Origin: Streptomyces sp. HB132
Lineage (GTDB): Bacteria > Actinomycetota > Actinomycetes > Streptomycetales > Streptomycetaceae
Direction: 5' to 3'
NCBI RefSeq assembly: GCF_016909575.1
Contig: NZ_JAFBGA010000001.1
Span: forward strand, 620,001-684,000
Length of the DNA: 64,000 nucleotides
Positions 38,737 to 47,827 of the stretch are shown piece by piece; within the stretch, counting starts at the first letter, position 1, and the number at the start of each line of letters is the position of its first letter. The notes under the pieces are model-generated. The model did not search any database, was not told the origin of the DNA, and saw only the letters and a list, made by a program, of their open reading frames with translations. The position numbers and the translations under genes were made by a program.

Positions 38737-39840
38737 TCAGTGGAGCAGTGTCGCGGGGGTGCCGCCGTTCGACTCGTACCCGGCGACGGCCAGCGCCCGG
38801 TACACCGTGTACTCGGCGGCCGGGTCGGGGTTCTGGGTCCAGGGCAGCGCGCCCACGTGCCCGTCGATGTGGACGAGCTGGTGCATCGCCTCGGACCAGC
38901 GTTCCATGCGGACGAGGAAGAGGACCAGCAGGTGTCGGACGTGGGCGAGCACGGGGTCGTCCGAGCGGGCCGCGTGCACAGCGAACATCGCACCCTCGAC
39001 CGCCTTCGTCACGACGACGCCTCGGTAGAAGCCCTGCACCATATTGACCTCGGGCAGGTGCTCGTAGACCGCGAACAGCGGCAGCGCGGCGAGCAGCGAG
39101 CCCTGCGGGGCGCGGGCGGCGGCCGTCGTCGCGAAGCGCTCGGCCTCCTCGCGGGAGCCGTGCCACTTCTCGCACCAGAAGTGCAGGGCGGCGATGTGCG
39201 CGCCCATGTGTGCCGGGGCGCGGTCGATGATCTTCGCCCAGAGCTGGTCGAACTCCTCGTGGGAGTAACCCAGTCCACGCGCGACGGCCAGCTCCACGAT
39301 GTACGGGACGGGGTCGCCCGGAGCCAGCAGGGCAGCCTCGCCGCAGACCGTGCGGGCCTCCTCCAGGATGATCCGGAAGTCGTCGGTGCCCACGGTGCCG
39401 GTCCGCCACGCCTGCTGCACCAGGAACTCCGCGTGCACCGCCGCCGCACCCGCGTCCTTCGGGGCCTCGGCCCGCCACGTCCTCAGCCACGCCCCACCGG
39501 CACCGGGCCGCTGCGCCAGTTCCAGGGAGGCCGCACCGGCGAACGCCTGCACCCGCTGCCAGCGGACCTCACTCTCCTTGGGAGTGCCCGCGAGCAGTTG
39601 GGAGGCGGCCTTCCAGCTCTGGGTGCCCTGGACGACGTCGAGGACGTCGAGCAGGTCCTGGTCGGGCCCGGGCATCCGGACGTCCAGCTCCTCCTGGCGC
39701 GCGAAACCGTACGTGTCGGGGTCGGCGGCGTCGGGTGAACCGGGCGCGACCTGGCGGATACCGCCACGGCGCCGCGCCATGATCGGCCCCACGACGGCCA
39801 CGAGCATGCACAGGGCGAGCAGGAACCACAGAATCTCCAT
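38737..39840 (-). CDS. Membrane-anchored DUF4034-like TPR protein
   Basis: 367 residues from ATG 39840 ([20 protein letters not shown]); an ATG nine bases upstream is in frame. A single N-terminal helix is followed by a basic patch (RRRGG) and a cytoplasmic helical domain with TPR-like pairing: [60 protein letters not shown] and [17 protein letters not shown]. The domain resembles DUF4034, uncharacterised. It leads the run into the small peptide and msrA. Confidence 0.72.
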   Translation of the reverse strand: MEILWFLLALCMLVAVVGPIMARRRGGIRQVAPGSPDAADPDTYGFARQEELDVRMPGPDQDLLDVLDVVQGTQSWKAASQLLAGTPKESEVRWQRVQAFAGAASLELAQRPGAGGAWLRTWRAEAPKDAGAAAVHAEFLVQQAWRTGTVGTDDFRIILEEARTVCGEAALLAPGDPVPYIVELAVARGLGYSHEEFDQLWAKIIDRAPAHMGAHIAALHFWCEKWHGSREEAERFATTAAARAPQGSLLAALPLFAVYEHLPEVNMVQGFYRGVVVTKAVEGAMFAVHAARSDDPVLAHVRHLLVLFLVRMERWSEAMHQLVHIDGHVGALPWTQNPDPAAEYTVYRALAVAGYESNGGTPATLLH

Positions 39841-39919
39841 GCGGTCCATTGTCCCCGGACGGGCAGTCGGGCGGCGAGTGGCCTCTGACACCCCTCCCGA
39901 CGAACTACGCTCGGGCCCC

Positions 39920-41065
39920 ATGAGCGACCAGCACAGCTTCGAGACCCTTGCGATCCACGCCGGCAACACGGCGGATCCCCTCACCGGCGCCGTGGTCCCG
40001 CCGATCTACCAGGTGTCCACGTACAAGCAGGACGGCGTCGGCGGACTGCGTGGCGGCTACGAGTACAGCCGCAGCGCCAATCCCACCCGCACCGCACTGG
40101 AGGAGAACCTGGCGGCACTGGAGGGCGGTCGCCGCGGGCTCGCCTTCGCGTCGGGACTCGCCGCCGAGGACTGCCTCCTGCGCACGCTGCTGACGCCCGG
40201 CGACCACGTGGTCATCCCGAACGACGCCTACGGAGGCACGTTCAGGCTGTTCGCGAAGGTCGCCTCGCGCTGGGGCGTGGAGTTCTCGGTCGCCGACACC
40301 TCGGACGTGAACGCGGTGCGTGCCGCGCTCACCCCGCGTACGAAGGCGATCTGGGTGGAGACACCCTCGAACCCGCTGCTCGGCATCACCGACATCGCGG
40401 CCGTCGCCGGAGTGGCCCGGCAGGCGGGCGCGCGCCTCGTCGTCGACAACACCTTCGCCAGCCCCTACCTCCAGCAGCCGCTCGCGCTCGGCGCGGACGT
40501 CGTGGTGCACTCCACCACCAAGTACATGGGCGGGCACTCTGACGTCGTCGGCGGCGCGCTCGTCACCGGCGACCCGGAGCTGGCCGAGGAACTGGCGTAC
40601 CACCAGAACGCGATGGGCGCGGTGGCCGGGCCCTTCGACGCATGGCTGGTGCTGCGCGGCATCAAGACCCTCGCGGTCCGCATGGACCGCCACGACGAGA
40701 ACGCCACCAAGGTCGCCGACCTGCTGACCCGGCACCCCAAAGTGACCCAGGTCCTCTACCCGGGGCTGCCGGAGCACCCGGGCCACGAGGTCGCCGCCAA
40801 GCAGATGAAGGCGTTCGGCGGGATGGTGTCGTTCCGGGTCACGGGCGGGGAGGAGGCGGCCGTCGAGGTCTGCAACCGCGCGAAGCTCTTCACGCTCGGG
40901 GAGTCCCTCGGCGGCGTCGAGTCGCTCCTGGAGCACCCGGGCAGGATGACGCACGCCTCCGCGGCGGGCTCCCCGCTCGAGGTGCCGGCCGACCTGGTCC
41001 GGCTGTCCGTGGGCATCGAGAACGCCGACGACCTGCTGGCCGACCTGACGCAGGCCCTCGGCTGA
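39920..41065 (+). CDS. metB: Cystathionine gamma-synthase
   Basis: 381 residues. PLP-dependent trans-sulfuration family: YEYSRSANPTRTALEENLAA, the cofactor contact ASGLAAEDCLLRTLLTPGDH, DNTFASPYLQQPLALGAD and the Schiff-base lysine in VVHSTTKYMGGHSDVVGGAL. SLGGVESLLEHPGRMTH and VRLSVGIENADDLLADL are the C-terminal substrate loop. Synthase and gamma-lyase cannot be separated firmly by eye; synteny with streptomycete metB and the SxxxxHP loop favour synthase. A 17-bp hairpin follows the stop. Confidence 0.9.
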   Translation: MSDQHSFETLAIHAGNTADPLTGAVVPPIYQVSTYKQDGVGGLRGGYEYSRSANPTRTALEENLAALEGGRRGLAFASGLAAEDCLLRTLLTPGDHVVIPNDAYGGTFRLFAKVASRWGVEFSVADTSDVNAVRAALTPRTKAIWVETPSNPLLGITDIAAVAGVARQAGARLVVDNTFASPYLQQPLALGADVVVHSTTKYMGGHSDVVGGALVTGDPELAEELAYHQNAMGAVAGPFDAWLVLRGIKTLAVRMDRHDENATKVADLLTRHPKVTQVLYPGLPEHPGHEVAAKQMKAFGGMVSFRVTGGEEAAVEVCNRAKLFTLGESLGGVESLLEHPGRMTHASAAGSPLEVPADLVRLSVGIENADDLLADLTQALG

Positions 41066-41069
41066 CACG

Positions 41070-41108
41070 CCGCCGCCCGGCGGCCGGATTCCGGCTGCCG
41101 GGCGGCGG
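41070..41108. terminator. Terminator hairpin
   Basis: CCGCCGCCCGGCGGCCGG (41070-41087) pairs with CCGGCTGCCGGGCGGCGG (41091-41108) with one mismatch, between convergent metB and the DUF1059 gene. Confidence 0.8.
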
Positions 41109-41116
41109 TACCGCGG

Positions 41117-41308
41117 TCAGACAGCGACCTTCTCGTCCTCCAGCGAGGCCCGGATCTGCTCACGCATCTCCGGGCTGTCCGTGTGCTCGTGGACCGAGAC
41201 CGCGTGTTCGGCGGCGGCCCGGACGACTTCGTCCTCCTCACCGGAAATGGTGAGTGAGCAGTTCGAGACGCTCGGATACTTCCGGCAGTCGGCGATCTTC
41301 CGTGTCAT
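41117..41308 (-). CDS. DUF1059 family protein
   Basis: 63 residues from ATG 41308, with an ideal GGAGG. It opens MTRKIADCRKYPSVSNCSLT and continues ISGEEDEVVRAAAEHAVSVH, the small metal-binding-like DUF1059 fold (DCR... NC, conserved HA...H). Function is unknown. The two cysteines and the histidines (HAVSVHEH) suggest metal or redox chemistry. It lies 80 bases before the MarR gene on the same strand, which may co-transcribe. Confidence 0.85.
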   Translation of the reverse strand: MTRKIADCRKYPSVSNCSLTISGEEDEVVRAAAEHAVSVHEHTDSPEMREQIRASLEDEKVAV

Positions 41309-41388
41309 GACGGCCTCCTCGACTAGCGAGTGCACGCCCTTCCAGGGTAGATCCGAACAGCGGGACGTACAGGCCGGGACGAACCCCG

Positions 41389-41919
41389 TCAGCTCTCCTG
41401 CGTCGGCTGGCCCGTCCACTGCCGGGCCGCCAGTGAGCCGTTGAACCGGGTCAGCAGGGCGCAGAAGGTGTCACGCTCCTCCTCGGTCCACCCGTCGGTC
41501 ACCCGGTGCATCAGCTCACGGCGCGAGGCGCGGACCTCCTCCAGGCGGGCCTGGCCGCGCGGCGAGAGCTGCAGCACGACGGCGCGCCCGTCCTCCGGGT
41601 GCGAGGTGCGCTTGACCAGACCGGTGTCGACGAGCGGCGCGACCTGCCGGGTCACGGTCGACGAGTCGATGCCCATCCCCGCGGCCAGGGCCTTGACGCC
41701 CATGGGGCCTTCCACGTCGAGCCGGTTGAGCAGCAGGTAGGCCGCCCGGTCCATCGAGTTGCGGACCTGGCCGACACCACCGAGGCGGGTCTGCTCGGCA
41801 CGGCGGGCGAAGACGGCCACCTGGTGCTGGAGTGCGTCGAGAAGGTGGTCCGTTCCCGGATGTCCGGGGGCCGCGCCCCCGGAAGGAGACGCAGCAGTCG
41901 TCATGTCCTGAGGGGGCAT
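41389..41919 (-). CDS. MarR family transcription regulator
   Basis: 176 residues from ATG 41919, or 171 from ATG 41904. The winged helix is clear: RAAYLLLNRLDVEGPMGVKA, LAAGMGIDSSTVTRQVAPLV and GLVKRTSHPEDGRAVVLQLS. RGQARLEEVRASRRELMHRV and WTEEERDTFCALLTRFN form the dimerisation helices. A single cysteine (FCALL) is the only obvious redox residue. It is divergent from ilvA, so it may control that gene or a distant target; I see no convincing operator. Confidence 0.88.
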   Translation of the reverse strand: MPPQDMTTAASPSGGAAPGHPGTDHLLDALQHQVAVFARRAEQTRLGGVGQVRNSMDRAAYLLLNRLDVEGPMGVKALAAGMGIDSSTVTRQVAPLVDTGLVKRTSHPEDGRAVVLQLSPRGQARLEEVRASRRELMHRVTDGWTEEERDTFCALLTRFNGSLAARQWTGQPTQES

Positions 41920-42075
41920 GGCCGGGGGCTCTCTTCGTGCGGTGTCGGATAGTGGGGGACAGAGTACGCGGCCACGGGGCAACGTGTACCAGCGCTGCAC
42001 AAACCTGTGGACACCACCGCAGGCCACCATGAGATGCGAGGGCCCCGACCGCTTTGAGCTGCAAGACTTGCTGAC

Positions 42076-43305
42076 ATGACCTTCCGTACGTCAGGCCCCT
42101 TCCCTCCGCTGATCCTCGACGACGTCCGAGGGGCGCAGAAGATGCTGTCCGGGGTGGCCAGAACGACCGGCATGGAGGGCAGCCGCCACCTCAGCTCCCT
42201 CGTCGGTGCGCCGGTCCACTTCAAGTGCGAGAACCTGCAGCGCACCGGTTCGTTCAAACTGCGTGGCGCGTACGTACGGATCGCCGGTCTCAGCCCCGTC
42301 GAACGGGCGGCCGGGGTGGTGGCCGCGAGTGCCGGAAACCATGCGCAGGGTGTCGCACTCGCGTCTTCGCTGCTCGGCGTACGCTCCACGGTCTTCATGC
42401 CCGTCGGCGCACCCCTGCCGAAGGTCGCGGCGACCCGGGAGTACGGGGCTGAGGTCAGGCTGCAGGGACAGGTCGTCGACGAGACGCTCGCCGCCGCCCA
42501 GGAGCACGCCGAGGAGACCGGCGCCGTCTTCATCCACCCCTTCGACCACCCGGACATCATCGCGGGGCAGGGCACCGTGGGCCTGGAGATCCTCGAACAG
42601 TGCCCCGAGGTCCGCACGATCGTCGTCGGCGTCGGCGGGGGCGGTCTCGCCGCGGGGATCGCGGTCGCGGTGAAGGCGCTCCGGCCCGACGTGCGGATCG
42701 TCGGTGTCCAGGCGGCGGGCGCGGCCGCCTACCCGCCCTCGCTGTCCGCCGGGCACCCGGTGGCGCTCGACTCGGTACAGACCATGGCCGACGGGATCAA
42801 GGTGGGCCGGCCCGGCGACCTCACCTTCCCGCTGATCCAGGAGCTGGTGGACGAGGTCCGCACGGTCTCCGAGGACGAGCTCTCCAGCGCGCTGCTGCTG
42901 TGCCTGGAGCGGGCGAAGATGGTCGTCGAGCCGGCCGGGGCGAGCCCGGTCGCGGCACTCCTGAGCGATCCGGGGGCGTTCCGGGGACCCGTCGTCGCCG
43001 TGCTGTCGGGCGGCAACGTGGACCCCCTGCTCATGCAGCGCGTCCTGACGCACGGCATGGTCGCGGCGGGCCGCTACCTGAGTCTGCGGCTGCGGCTCAG
43101 CGACCGGCCGGGGGCGCTGGCCGCGATGCTCGCCACCCTGTCCGTCGCCGACGCCAACGTGCTCGACATCAGCCACGTCCGGACCGATCCCCGGCTCGGT
43201 CTCACCGAGGCGGAGGTGGAACTCCAGCTCGAGACCAAGGGGCCCGCGCACTGCGAGGAGGTCGCCGCCGCACTGCGCGCGGCGGGCTACCTGGTGCGGG
43301 CCTGA
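42076..43305 (+). CDS. ilvA: Threonine ammonia-lyase (threonine deaminase)
   Basis: 409 residues. It makes 2-oxobutanoate and ammonia from threonine. PLP lysine motif RTGSFKLRGAYVRI, SAGNHAQGVALASSLLG, VVGVGGGGLAAGIAVAVKA and VLSGGNVDPLLM are the fold-type II markers. The C-terminal ACT-like domain is a single short copy (SLRLRLSDRPGALAAMLATL, NVLDISHVRTDPRLGLTEAE). Length and domain number correspond to the shorter TdcB/IlvA forms of Gram-positive bacteria. It supplies isoleucine synthesis or catabolism; the choice is not decided by sequence alone. Confidence 0.92.
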   Translation: MTFRTSGPFPPLILDDVRGAQKMLSGVARTTGMEGSRHLSSLVGAPVHFKCENLQRTGSFKLRGAYVRIAGLSPVERAAGVVAASAGNHAQGVALASSLLGVRSTVFMPVGAPLPKVAATREYGAEVRLQGQVVDETLAAAQEHAEETGAVFIHPFDHPDIIAGQGTVGLEILEQCPEVRTIVVGVGGGGLAAGIAVAVKALRPDVRIVGVQAAGAAAYPPSLSAGHPVALDSVQTMADGIKVGRPGDLTFPLIQELVDEVRTVSEDELSSALLLCLERAKMVVEPAGASPVAALLSDPGAFRGPVVAVLSGGNVDPLLMQRVLTHGMVAAGRYLSLRLRLSDRPGALAAMLATLSVADANVLDISHVRTDPRLGLTEAEVELQLETKGPAHCEEVAAALRAAGYLVRA

Positions 43306-43456
43306 GCGCCCGCCCCCTCCCGCGAAAACCCGTTGTGGGTCGCGATGTATCGCGTTACCGTGCATCGCCGAACACTCCTGTGTTCCCGCCCGTGAGGGTC
43401 CGGGAACCCTACGATCCGCTCAGGAACGTACGCGAGAGCAACTGGGGGAATCCCGT

Positions 43457-44461
43457 ATGCCAGGCGCCATCTACGCCGAAGGCCTGGTGAAGACCTTCGG
43501 CGATGTACGAGCACTGGGCGGCGTCGATCTCGACGTGCCCGAAGGCACCGTCCTCGGCCTGCTGGGGCCCAACGGCGCCGGCAAGACGACTGCCGTCCGT
43601 GTGCTGACGACCCTGCTCCGGCCGGACAGCGGCCGGGCCGTCGTCGCGGGCATCGACGTCCTGAAGAATCCCGACGAGGTACGCCGCTCGATCGGCCTCT
43701 CCGGCCAGTTCGCGGCCGTCGACGAATACCTCACCGGCCGCGAGAACCTGCAGATGGTCGGGCAGCTCTACCAGATGAGCTCGCGCGACGCGAAGAAGCG
43801 GGCCGGGGAGCTCCTGGAGAAGTTCAACCTGGCCGATGCCGCCGACCGCATCGCGAAGACGTACTCCGGGGGCATGCGCCGCCGCCTCGACCTGGCGGCG
43901 GCGCTCGTCGTCTCCCCGCCGGTGATGTTCATGGACGAGCCCACCACCGGGCTCGACCCGCGCAACCGGCAGCAGCTGTGGGAGGTCATCGAGGAGCTCG
44001 TCGCGGGCGGTACGACACTGCTGCTGACCACGCAGTACCTGGAGGAGGCAGACCACCTCGCCCACGACATCTGCGTCATCGACCACGGCAAGGTCATCGC
44101 CCGCGGCACCTCCGACGCGCTCAAGGCCCGCACCGGCGGGGAGCGCGTCGAGGTCGTCGTCCACCAGCCCGACCAGATCGAACCGGCCCGCTCGGTGCTC
44201 GCCACGTACGGCAAGGGCGAGATCTCCGTCGCCGAACACACCCGCAAGCTGACCGTCCCCGTCACCGGCGGGGCCAAGCTGCTCGCCGAGGTCATCCGCG
44301 ACCTCGACACCCGGGGCGTGGAGATCGACGACATCGGCCTGCGCCGCCCCACCCTCGACGACGTCTTCATCTCGCTCACCGGCCACGCCGCCGAACTGGA
44401 GAAGAACGGCGGCACCCCATCGACCGAGGCCGCACAGGGCCGGAAGGAGGGCGTGCGGTGA
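43457..44461 (+). CDS. ABC exporter ATPase, DrrA-like
   Basis: 334 residues. Walker A LLGPNGAGKTTAVRVL, Q-loop LSGQFAAVDEYLTGREN, signature YSGGMRRRLDLAAALV, Walker B PVMFMDEPTTGLDPRNR and H-loop LLLTTQYLEEADHLAHD are intact. A DrrA-type C-terminal domain follows (RGTSDALKARTGGERVEVVV, LDTRGVEIDDIGLRRPTLDD, VFISLTGH), which organises the drug exporter. It overlaps the permease start by four bases. It probably exports a hydrophobic drug or lipid. Confidence 0.93.
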   Translation: MPGAIYAEGLVKTFGDVRALGGVDLDVPEGTVLGLLGPNGAGKTTAVRVLTTLLRPDSGRAVVAGIDVLKNPDEVRRSIGLSGQFAAVDEYLTGRENLQMVGQLYQMSSRDAKKRAGELLEKFNLADAADRIAKTYSGGMRRRLDLAAALVVSPPVMFMDEPTTGLDPRNRQQLWEVIEELVAGGTTLLLTTQYLEEADHLAHDICVIDHGKVIARGTSDALKARTGGERVEVVVHQPDQIEPARSVLATYGKGEISVAEHTRKLTVPVTGGAKLLAEVIRDLDTRGVEIDDIGLRRPTLDDVFISLTGHAAELEKNGGTPSTEAAQGRKEGVR

Positions 44462-45312
44462 GCGCCGTCACGGACACACCGAAGCCCGTGTCCCTCAGGT
44501 CCAGAGGGGCGATCAGCCGGTCGGTGGCCGACTCCCTCGTCGTCGCCCGCCGAAACCTCATCCGTATGAGCAGGATTCCGGAGATGGTCCTGTTCGGGCT
44601 CATCCAGCCGGTCATGTTCGTCGTGCTGTTCAGCTACGTCTTCGGCGGGTCACTCGTCGTCGGCGGCTCGACCAGCGCCGCCGGGTACCGCGAGTTCCTG
44701 ATGGCCGGGATCTTCGCCCAGACCGTCACCTTCGCCACCGCCGGCGCGGGCGCGGGCATCGCGGACGACATGCACAAGGGACTGATCGACCGGTTCCGGT
44801 CGCTGCCCATGGCACGTGGTGCGGTGCTCACCGGCCGGACGCTCGCCGACCTCGTCCAGACCACGCTCACCGTCATCGTGCTCACGATCGTCGCCCTGCT
44901 CGTCGGCTGGCGCATCCACGAGGGCGTTCCGAAGGCCCTGGCGGCCTTCGTCCTCCTGCTCCTGCTCGGCTACGCCTTCTCCTGGATCGGCGCGCTGATC
45001 GGGCTGTCCGTACGCACCCCGGAGGCGGCCACCTCGGGCGGTCTCATCTGGCTGTTCCCCGTCACGTTCATCTCGAACGCCTTCGTGCCCACCGAGAACA
45101 TGGCGGGCTGGCTCCAGCCGATCGCCGAATGGAACCCGTTCAGCGCGACGGTGCAGGCGTGCCGCGAGCTGTTCGGGAACCCCGGCGTCTCCCCGTCCGA
45201 CGCGTGGCCCATGCAGCATCCCGTCTGGGCCTCGATCCTCTGGTCGGTGGTGATCATCGCCGTGTTCCGGACGCTGGCCGTCCGCAAGTACCGCCAGGCG
45301 GCTGCCGGATAG
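44458..45312 (+). CDS. ABC-2 type permease, DrrB-like
   Basis: 284 residues from GTG 44458, overlapping the ATPase stop (GTGA). Six membrane segments are visible, for example LFGLIQPVMFVVLFSYVFGG, TLTVIVLTIVALLVGWRIHE, ALAAFVLLLLLGYAFSWIGA and ILWSVVIIAVFRTLAVRKYR. The YREFLMAGIFAQTVTFATAG and EWNPFSATVQACRELFGN blocks are typical of daunorubicin-type ABC-2 exporters. Substrate unknown. Confidence 0.92.
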   Translation: MSAVTDTPKPVSLRSRGAISRSVADSLVVARRNLIRMSRIPEMVLFGLIQPVMFVVLFSYVFGGSLVVGGSTSAAGYREFLMAGIFAQTVTFATAGAGAGIADDMHKGLIDRFRSLPMARGAVLTGRTLADLVQTTLTVIVLTIVALLVGWRIHEGVPKALAAFVLLLLLGYAFSWIGALIGLSVRTPEAATSGGLIWLFPVTFISNAFVPTENMAGWLQPIAEWNPFSATVQACRELFGNPGVSPSDAWPMQHPVWASILWSVVIIAVFRTLAVRKYRQAAAG

Positions 45313-45344
45313 CCGGCTCCGGCGACCGCGCCCGACGACGCGCA

Positions 45345-45376
45345 GGAGCCCCGGCCGCCCATGCGGCCGGGGCTCC
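45345..45376. terminator. Bidirectional terminator hairpin
   Basis: GGAGCCCCGGCCGC (45345-45358) pairs perfectly with GCGGCCGGGGCTCC (45363-45376), between convergent permease and greA genes. Confidence 0.85.
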
Positions 45377-45393
45377 CCGCGGTCTCCTGGGGG

Positions 45394-45891
45394 TCAGCCC
45401 TGGTAGGGCTTCGCCGAAACGATCTTCACCGTTGCCTTCTTGCCGTTCGGCAGCTCGTACTCCGCGTCCTCGCCCATCCGCTTGCCGTTCACGCCCGTGC
45501 CGAGCGGGGACTGGGGGGAGTAGGTCTCGATGTCGGTGCTCGCGTACTCGCGGGAGGCGAGCAGGAAGGTGACCGTGTCGTCCGGGTCGCCGTCGAAGGC
45601 GATGGTCACGACCATGCCGGGCTCGACCACGCCGTCGTCGGCCGGGGCCTCGCCGACCTTCGCGTGCTCCAGGAGCTGGGTCAGCTGACGGACCCGGAGC
45701 TCCATCTTGCCCTGCTCCTCCTTGGCCGCGTGGTAGCCGCCGTTCTCGCGGAGGTCACCCTCCTCGCGGGCCGCCGCGATCTTGACGGAGATCTCCGTGC
45801 GCGCGGGACCAGACAGGTACTCCAGCTCGGCCTTGAGCTGGTTGTACGCCTCCGGCGTGAGCCAGGTGACGTTATCGCTGGTCTGGGTCAC
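45394..45891 (-). CDS. greA: Transcription elongation factor GreA
   Basis: 165 residues from GTG 45891 (VTQTSDNVTWLTPEAYNQLK). The N-terminal coiled coil carries the acidic tip in AAREEGDLRENGGYHAAKEE, which places Mg2+ in the RNA polymerase active site to cleave backtracked RNA. The C-terminal globular domain ends SPLGTGVNGKRMGEDAEYEL, with PNGKKATVKIV. Length is standard. It has its own promoter region of about 190 bases shared with the DUF4307 gene upstream on the same strand. Confidence 0.95.
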   Translation of the reverse strand: MTQTSDNVTWLTPEAYNQLKAELEYLSGPARTEISVKIAAAREEGDLRENGGYHAAKEEQGKMELRVRQLTQLLEHAKVGEAPADDGVVEPGMVVTIAFDGDPDDTVTFLLASREYASTDIETYSPQSPLGTGVNGKRMGEDAEYELPNGKKATVKIVSAKPYQG

Positions 45892-46082
45892 AGGGTGCTC
45901 CTCGTCGGTGCTGGGAATACAAAGCAACGCCCTACCCCAAGCATGCGCTGCCACGGGTGGGCGAAACCACGAGCCTAACAATTCCGCGCGAAAAGGGGGA
46001 GAAGGTAAAACGTCACGGGCGAATCCGCGCAGGTCGGCCCGGGATCGCGGGGGTCAGGGGCGGCGCGCGCCCCTCGGCGCCG

Positions 46083-46487
46083 TCAGCCGGCGGACGTGCA
46101 CGCCGTCAGCTCGACGGCGGTCGCCCTGGAGGTGGTGCGCAGGGAGACGATCTCGTCGATCCGCTCGGTGCGCCCGTCGAACCGGAAGTCCGCCCGCCCG
46201 ACCTCCCCGCCGTCCTCGCTCAGGGCGCGGAGCGTGCAGTGGCCGTCGGCGTCCCGGTCCTTGCGGACCTCGAGGTGGGCCTCCGCGCGGCTGTCCGAGA
46301 CGATTCGGGACTTGATGAGCTCGCCGCTGACGTCCTGGCCCGCCACGTAGTCGTAACCGAACCAGCCGATCATGGCGAGGAAGGCGACGCCCAGCACCGA
46401 GCCGATGATCTTCAGCTTGCGGTCCGCGCGTTGATCCTGCGACCGGCCGTAGCGCCCCTCGGGCAAGGCCTCGCGCACCGCTGCCAT
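46083..46487 (-). CDS. DUF4307 membrane protein
   Basis: 134 residues from ATG 46487, with GGGAGGAACG upstream. A basic cytoplasmic start (LPEGRYGRSQDQRADRKLK) is followed by one helix (IIGSVLGVAFLAMIGWFGYD) and an exported domain with two cysteines (GHCTLRAL and ELTACTSAG) that could form a disulfide. This is the DUF4307 family, found beside mca in actinobacteria and divergent from it here. Function unknown. Confidence 0.85.
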   Translation of the reverse strand: MAAVREALPEGRYGRSQDQRADRKLKIIGSVLGVAFLAMIGWFGYDYVAGQDVSGELIKSRIVSDSRAEAHLEVRKDRDADGHCTLRALSEDGGEVGRADFRFDGRTERIDEIVSLRTTSRATAVELTACTSAG

Positions 46488-46584
46488 GATCGTTCCTCCC
46501 GTACCGGGGATCGAGGAATTTTCCACCCCCCGGTTCAGTCACTATAGAAGCCGACCACCACGACCAATCACTGAGGACCGAGTC

Positions 46585-47466
46585 TTGACCGAGCAGCTGA
46601 GACTGATGGCCGTTCACGCCCACCCCGACGACGAGTCGAGCAAGGGCGCGGCCACCATGGCCAAGTACGTGTCCGAGGGGGTGGACGTCCTGGTCGTCAC
46701 CTGCACAGGGGGTGAGCGGGGCTCCATCCTCAACCCGAAGCTCCAGGGGGACGCGTACATCGAGGCCAACATCCACGAGGTGCGCAAGAAGGAGATGGAC
46801 GAGGCCCGGGAGATCCTGGGCGTCGAGCAGGCGTGGCTCGGCTTCGTCGACTCGGGTCTGCCCGAGGGCGACCCGCTGCCTCCGCTGCCCGAGGGCTGCT
46901 TCGCACTGGAGGACGACGAGACGGCGGCGGGGCGTCTCGTCGCGAAGATCCGCGCGTTCCGGCCGCAGGTGATCACCACCTACGACGAGAACGGCGGCTA
47001 CCCGCACCCCGACCACATCAAGACCCACACGATCTCGATGATCGCGTTCGACGGCGCCGCGGACACCGAGAGGTTCCCCGAGACGGAGTTCGGCCCGGCC
47101 TGGCAGCCGCAGAAGCTCTACTACAACCAGGGCTTCAACAAGCCGCGCACGGTCGCCCTGCACGAGGCCCTCCTCGCCCGCGGACTGGAGTCCCCGTACG
47201 GCGACTGGCTGGAGCGCTGGAAGGAGTTCGAGCGCGCCGAACGCACGCTGACCACGCACATCCCGTGCGACGACTTCTTCGAGATCCGCGACAAGGCGCT
47301 CATCGCGCACGCGACGCAGATCGATCCGGACGGCGGCTGGTTCCGCGTGCCGATGGACATCCAGCGCGAGGTCTGGCCGACCGAGGAGTACGAGCTGGCC
47401 AAGTCGTCGGTCGCCACATCCCTCCCCGAGAGCGACCTCTTCGCGGGCATCCGCGACAATGCCTGA
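46585..47466 (+). CDS. mca: Mycothiol S-conjugate amidase
   Basis: 293 residues from TTG 46585, the only start with a ribosome site (TGAGGAC). Zinc ligands are in MAVHAHPDDESSKGAATMA and NGGYPHPDHIKTHT. VVTCTGGERGSILNPKLQGD and the downstream CDDFF segment match Mca more than the paralogue MshB. It cleaves mycothiol conjugates of drugs or electrophiles, releasing a mercapturic acid for export. It overlaps the next small gene by eight bases. Confidence 0.95.
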   Translation: MTEQLRLMAVHAHPDDESSKGAATMAKYVSEGVDVLVVTCTGGERGSILNPKLQGDAYIEANIHEVRKKEMDEAREILGVEQAWLGFVDSGLPEGDPLPPLPEGCFALEDDETAAGRLVAKIRAFRPQVITTYDENGGYPHPDHIKTHTISMIAFDGAADTERFPETEFGPAWQPQKLYYNQGFNKPRTVALHEALLARGLESPYGDWLERWKEFERAERTLTTHIPCDDFFEIRDKALIAHATQIDPDGGWFRVPMDIQREVWPTEEYELAKSSVATSLPESDLFAGIRDNA

Positions 47467-47746
47467 TATGTACGCGACCCAGGCACTGACGCAGCTCGTC
47501 CCGTTCGCCGCCGATGAGCTCGACAAGAACAAGGTGACTCCCGGCGTCCTCGGCTTCCTCGTCTTCGCGGCGCTGGCCGTGGGGGTGTGGTTCCTGATGA
47601 AGTCGATGAACCGCCACATGGGCAGGGTCGACTTCGAGGAGGCCCCGGACCCGGCGGCACAGCCCGCGGGCTCCGGGGGGAAGGCGGAGGCGGCGGTCGC
47701 CGGCTCCGGCACGCCGACGAAGACGCCGGCCCCGGACAAGGGCTGA
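47459..47746 (+). CDS. Small single-pass membrane protein coupled to mca
   Basis: 95 residues, start overlapping the mca stop. One helix (VLGFLVFAALAVGVWFLMKS) follows a short exposed start, then a basic stop (MNRHMGR) and a Gly/Ala/Pro-rich, probably disordered tail ending TPAPDKG. The overlap is conserved in streptomycetes as far as I recall, implying a link with mycothiol-dependent detoxification, but there is no direct evidence. Confidence 0.78.
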   Translation: MPDMYATQALTQLVPFAADELDKNKVTPGVLGFLVFAALAVGVWFLMKSMNRHMGRVDFEEAPDPAAQPAGSGGKAEAAVAGSGTPTKTPAPDKG

Positions 47747-47827
47747 CGCGGCGGGGCCGGGCGGCCCGAACGGCCGCCCCGCCCGCCGGCCGCCCCGCCC
47801 GCTGCGACGACGCCCTCGGGGCCTCCC